A stretch of DNA of 62,331 nucleotides from Acetomicrobium sp. UBA3949 (lineage in GTDB: Bacteria; Synergistota; Synergistia; Synergistales; Acetomicrobiaceae). Under the pieces are notes generated by a model. It was not told where the DNA came from. It saw only the letters and a list, made by a program, of their open reading frames with translations, and did not search any database. Position 1 is the stretch's first letter; each line of letters opens with the position of its first letter. Positions 62,285 through 62,331 of the stretch are shown here, piece after piece. The stretch is taken from the NCBI GenBank assembly GCA_002385485.1, contig DGDP01000096.1:569-62899 (forward strand), given 5' to 3'. A program made the position numbers and the translations under genes.

Positions 62285-62331
62285 TGGTGGCGGTGAGTGG
62301 ATTTGAACCACTGACCCTACGGGTATGAACC
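62285..62331 (-). tRNA. Elongator tRNA-Met (CAU), partial
   Basis: The window edge cuts the 5' part. Visible on the minus strand: the anticodon loop TTCATAC with anticodon CAU, variable loop, T arm around TTCAAAT, acceptor strand CACCGCC, discriminator A and CCA. The pattern GGTTCATACCC is that of elongator tRNA-Met. Confidence 0.85.

Noticed and set aside
1..62331. CRISPR arrays, insertion sequences, prophage or toxin-antitoxin genes
   Set aside because: No regularly spaced repeats, transposase, integrase or phage proteins were seen in any frame.

Overview
The window is almost entirely bacterial housekeeping DNA: about 55 protein genes, nearly all on the minus strand, in tightly overlapping operons. 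Gene order mixes Firmicutes-like clusters (rimP-nusA-ylxR-infB-ylxP-rbfA, yicC-remA-gmk-rpoZ-coaBC-priA, veg/ispE/purR, tilS-hpt-ftsH, dxs-tlyA-nadK-recN) with traits of anaerobic amino-acid fermenters (branched-chain amino-acid ABC transporter, molybdo-aldehyde oxidoreductase, small ferredoxin). I infer a thermophilic or moderately thermophilic anaerobe of the Synergistota, such as Acetomicrobium/Anaerobaculum. This rests on protein and synteny impressions, not a search. I see no prophage, insertion sequence, CRISPR array, integrase or toxin-antitoxin pair.

Layout. 1-255: a tRNA-Arg(CCU) gene with a good promoter but no recognisable T arm or 3' acceptor strand. 450-7970: translation operon rimP-nusA-ylxR-infB-ylxP-rbfA-nrnA-truB-ribF, preceded by a promoter and a terminator lying in its leader. 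8158-8436: HU. 8506-14856: yicC-remA-gmk-rpoZ-coaBC-priA-der, with a PriA that has lost its ATPase motifs. 14904-22155: a long minus-strand run of trpS, scpA-scpB-rluB, HDOD-cmk-plsC-hflX and a Nif3-like gene. 22228-24296: tRNA-Ile2(CAU), ferredoxin, purR and ispE. 24510-27838: plus-strand glcT and ptsG with an RNA antiterminator/terminator switch, placed between ispE-purR and veg. 28289-33530: livK-livH-livMG(fused)-livF plus a secreted PEBP protein.

33686-37481: lysine operon dapA-dapB-dapH-lysC behind a T-box leader whose likely specifier is AAG (Lys). 37488-41057: mop (aldehyde oxidoreductase) and a cupin gene, preceded by a 360-base leader. The leader holds a probable Moco/Tuco riboswitch, a strong terminator and then a second, very long hairpin whose loop is complementary to the segment just after the terminator. 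This leader is the most unusual part of the window. 41294-47613: xseB-ispA-dxs-tlyA-nadK-recN. 47710-47904: rpmB on the plus strand. 47925-58194: uvrB-uvrA-rlmB-DUF4911-tldD-ftsK-thiN. 58315-62207: tilS-hpt-ftsH. The right edge cuts an elongator tRNA-Met.

Together the genes cover ribosome and RNA maturation, isoprenoid precursor synthesis (ispE, dxs, ispA), nucleotide salvage, chromosome maintenance (scpAB, ftsK, recN, uvrAB, HU), lysine/diaminopimelate synthesis, glucose uptake by PTS and branched-chain amino-acid uptake. Several start codons were moved inward from the longest open frame because a Shine-Dalgarno sequence sits inside it; these cases are stated.
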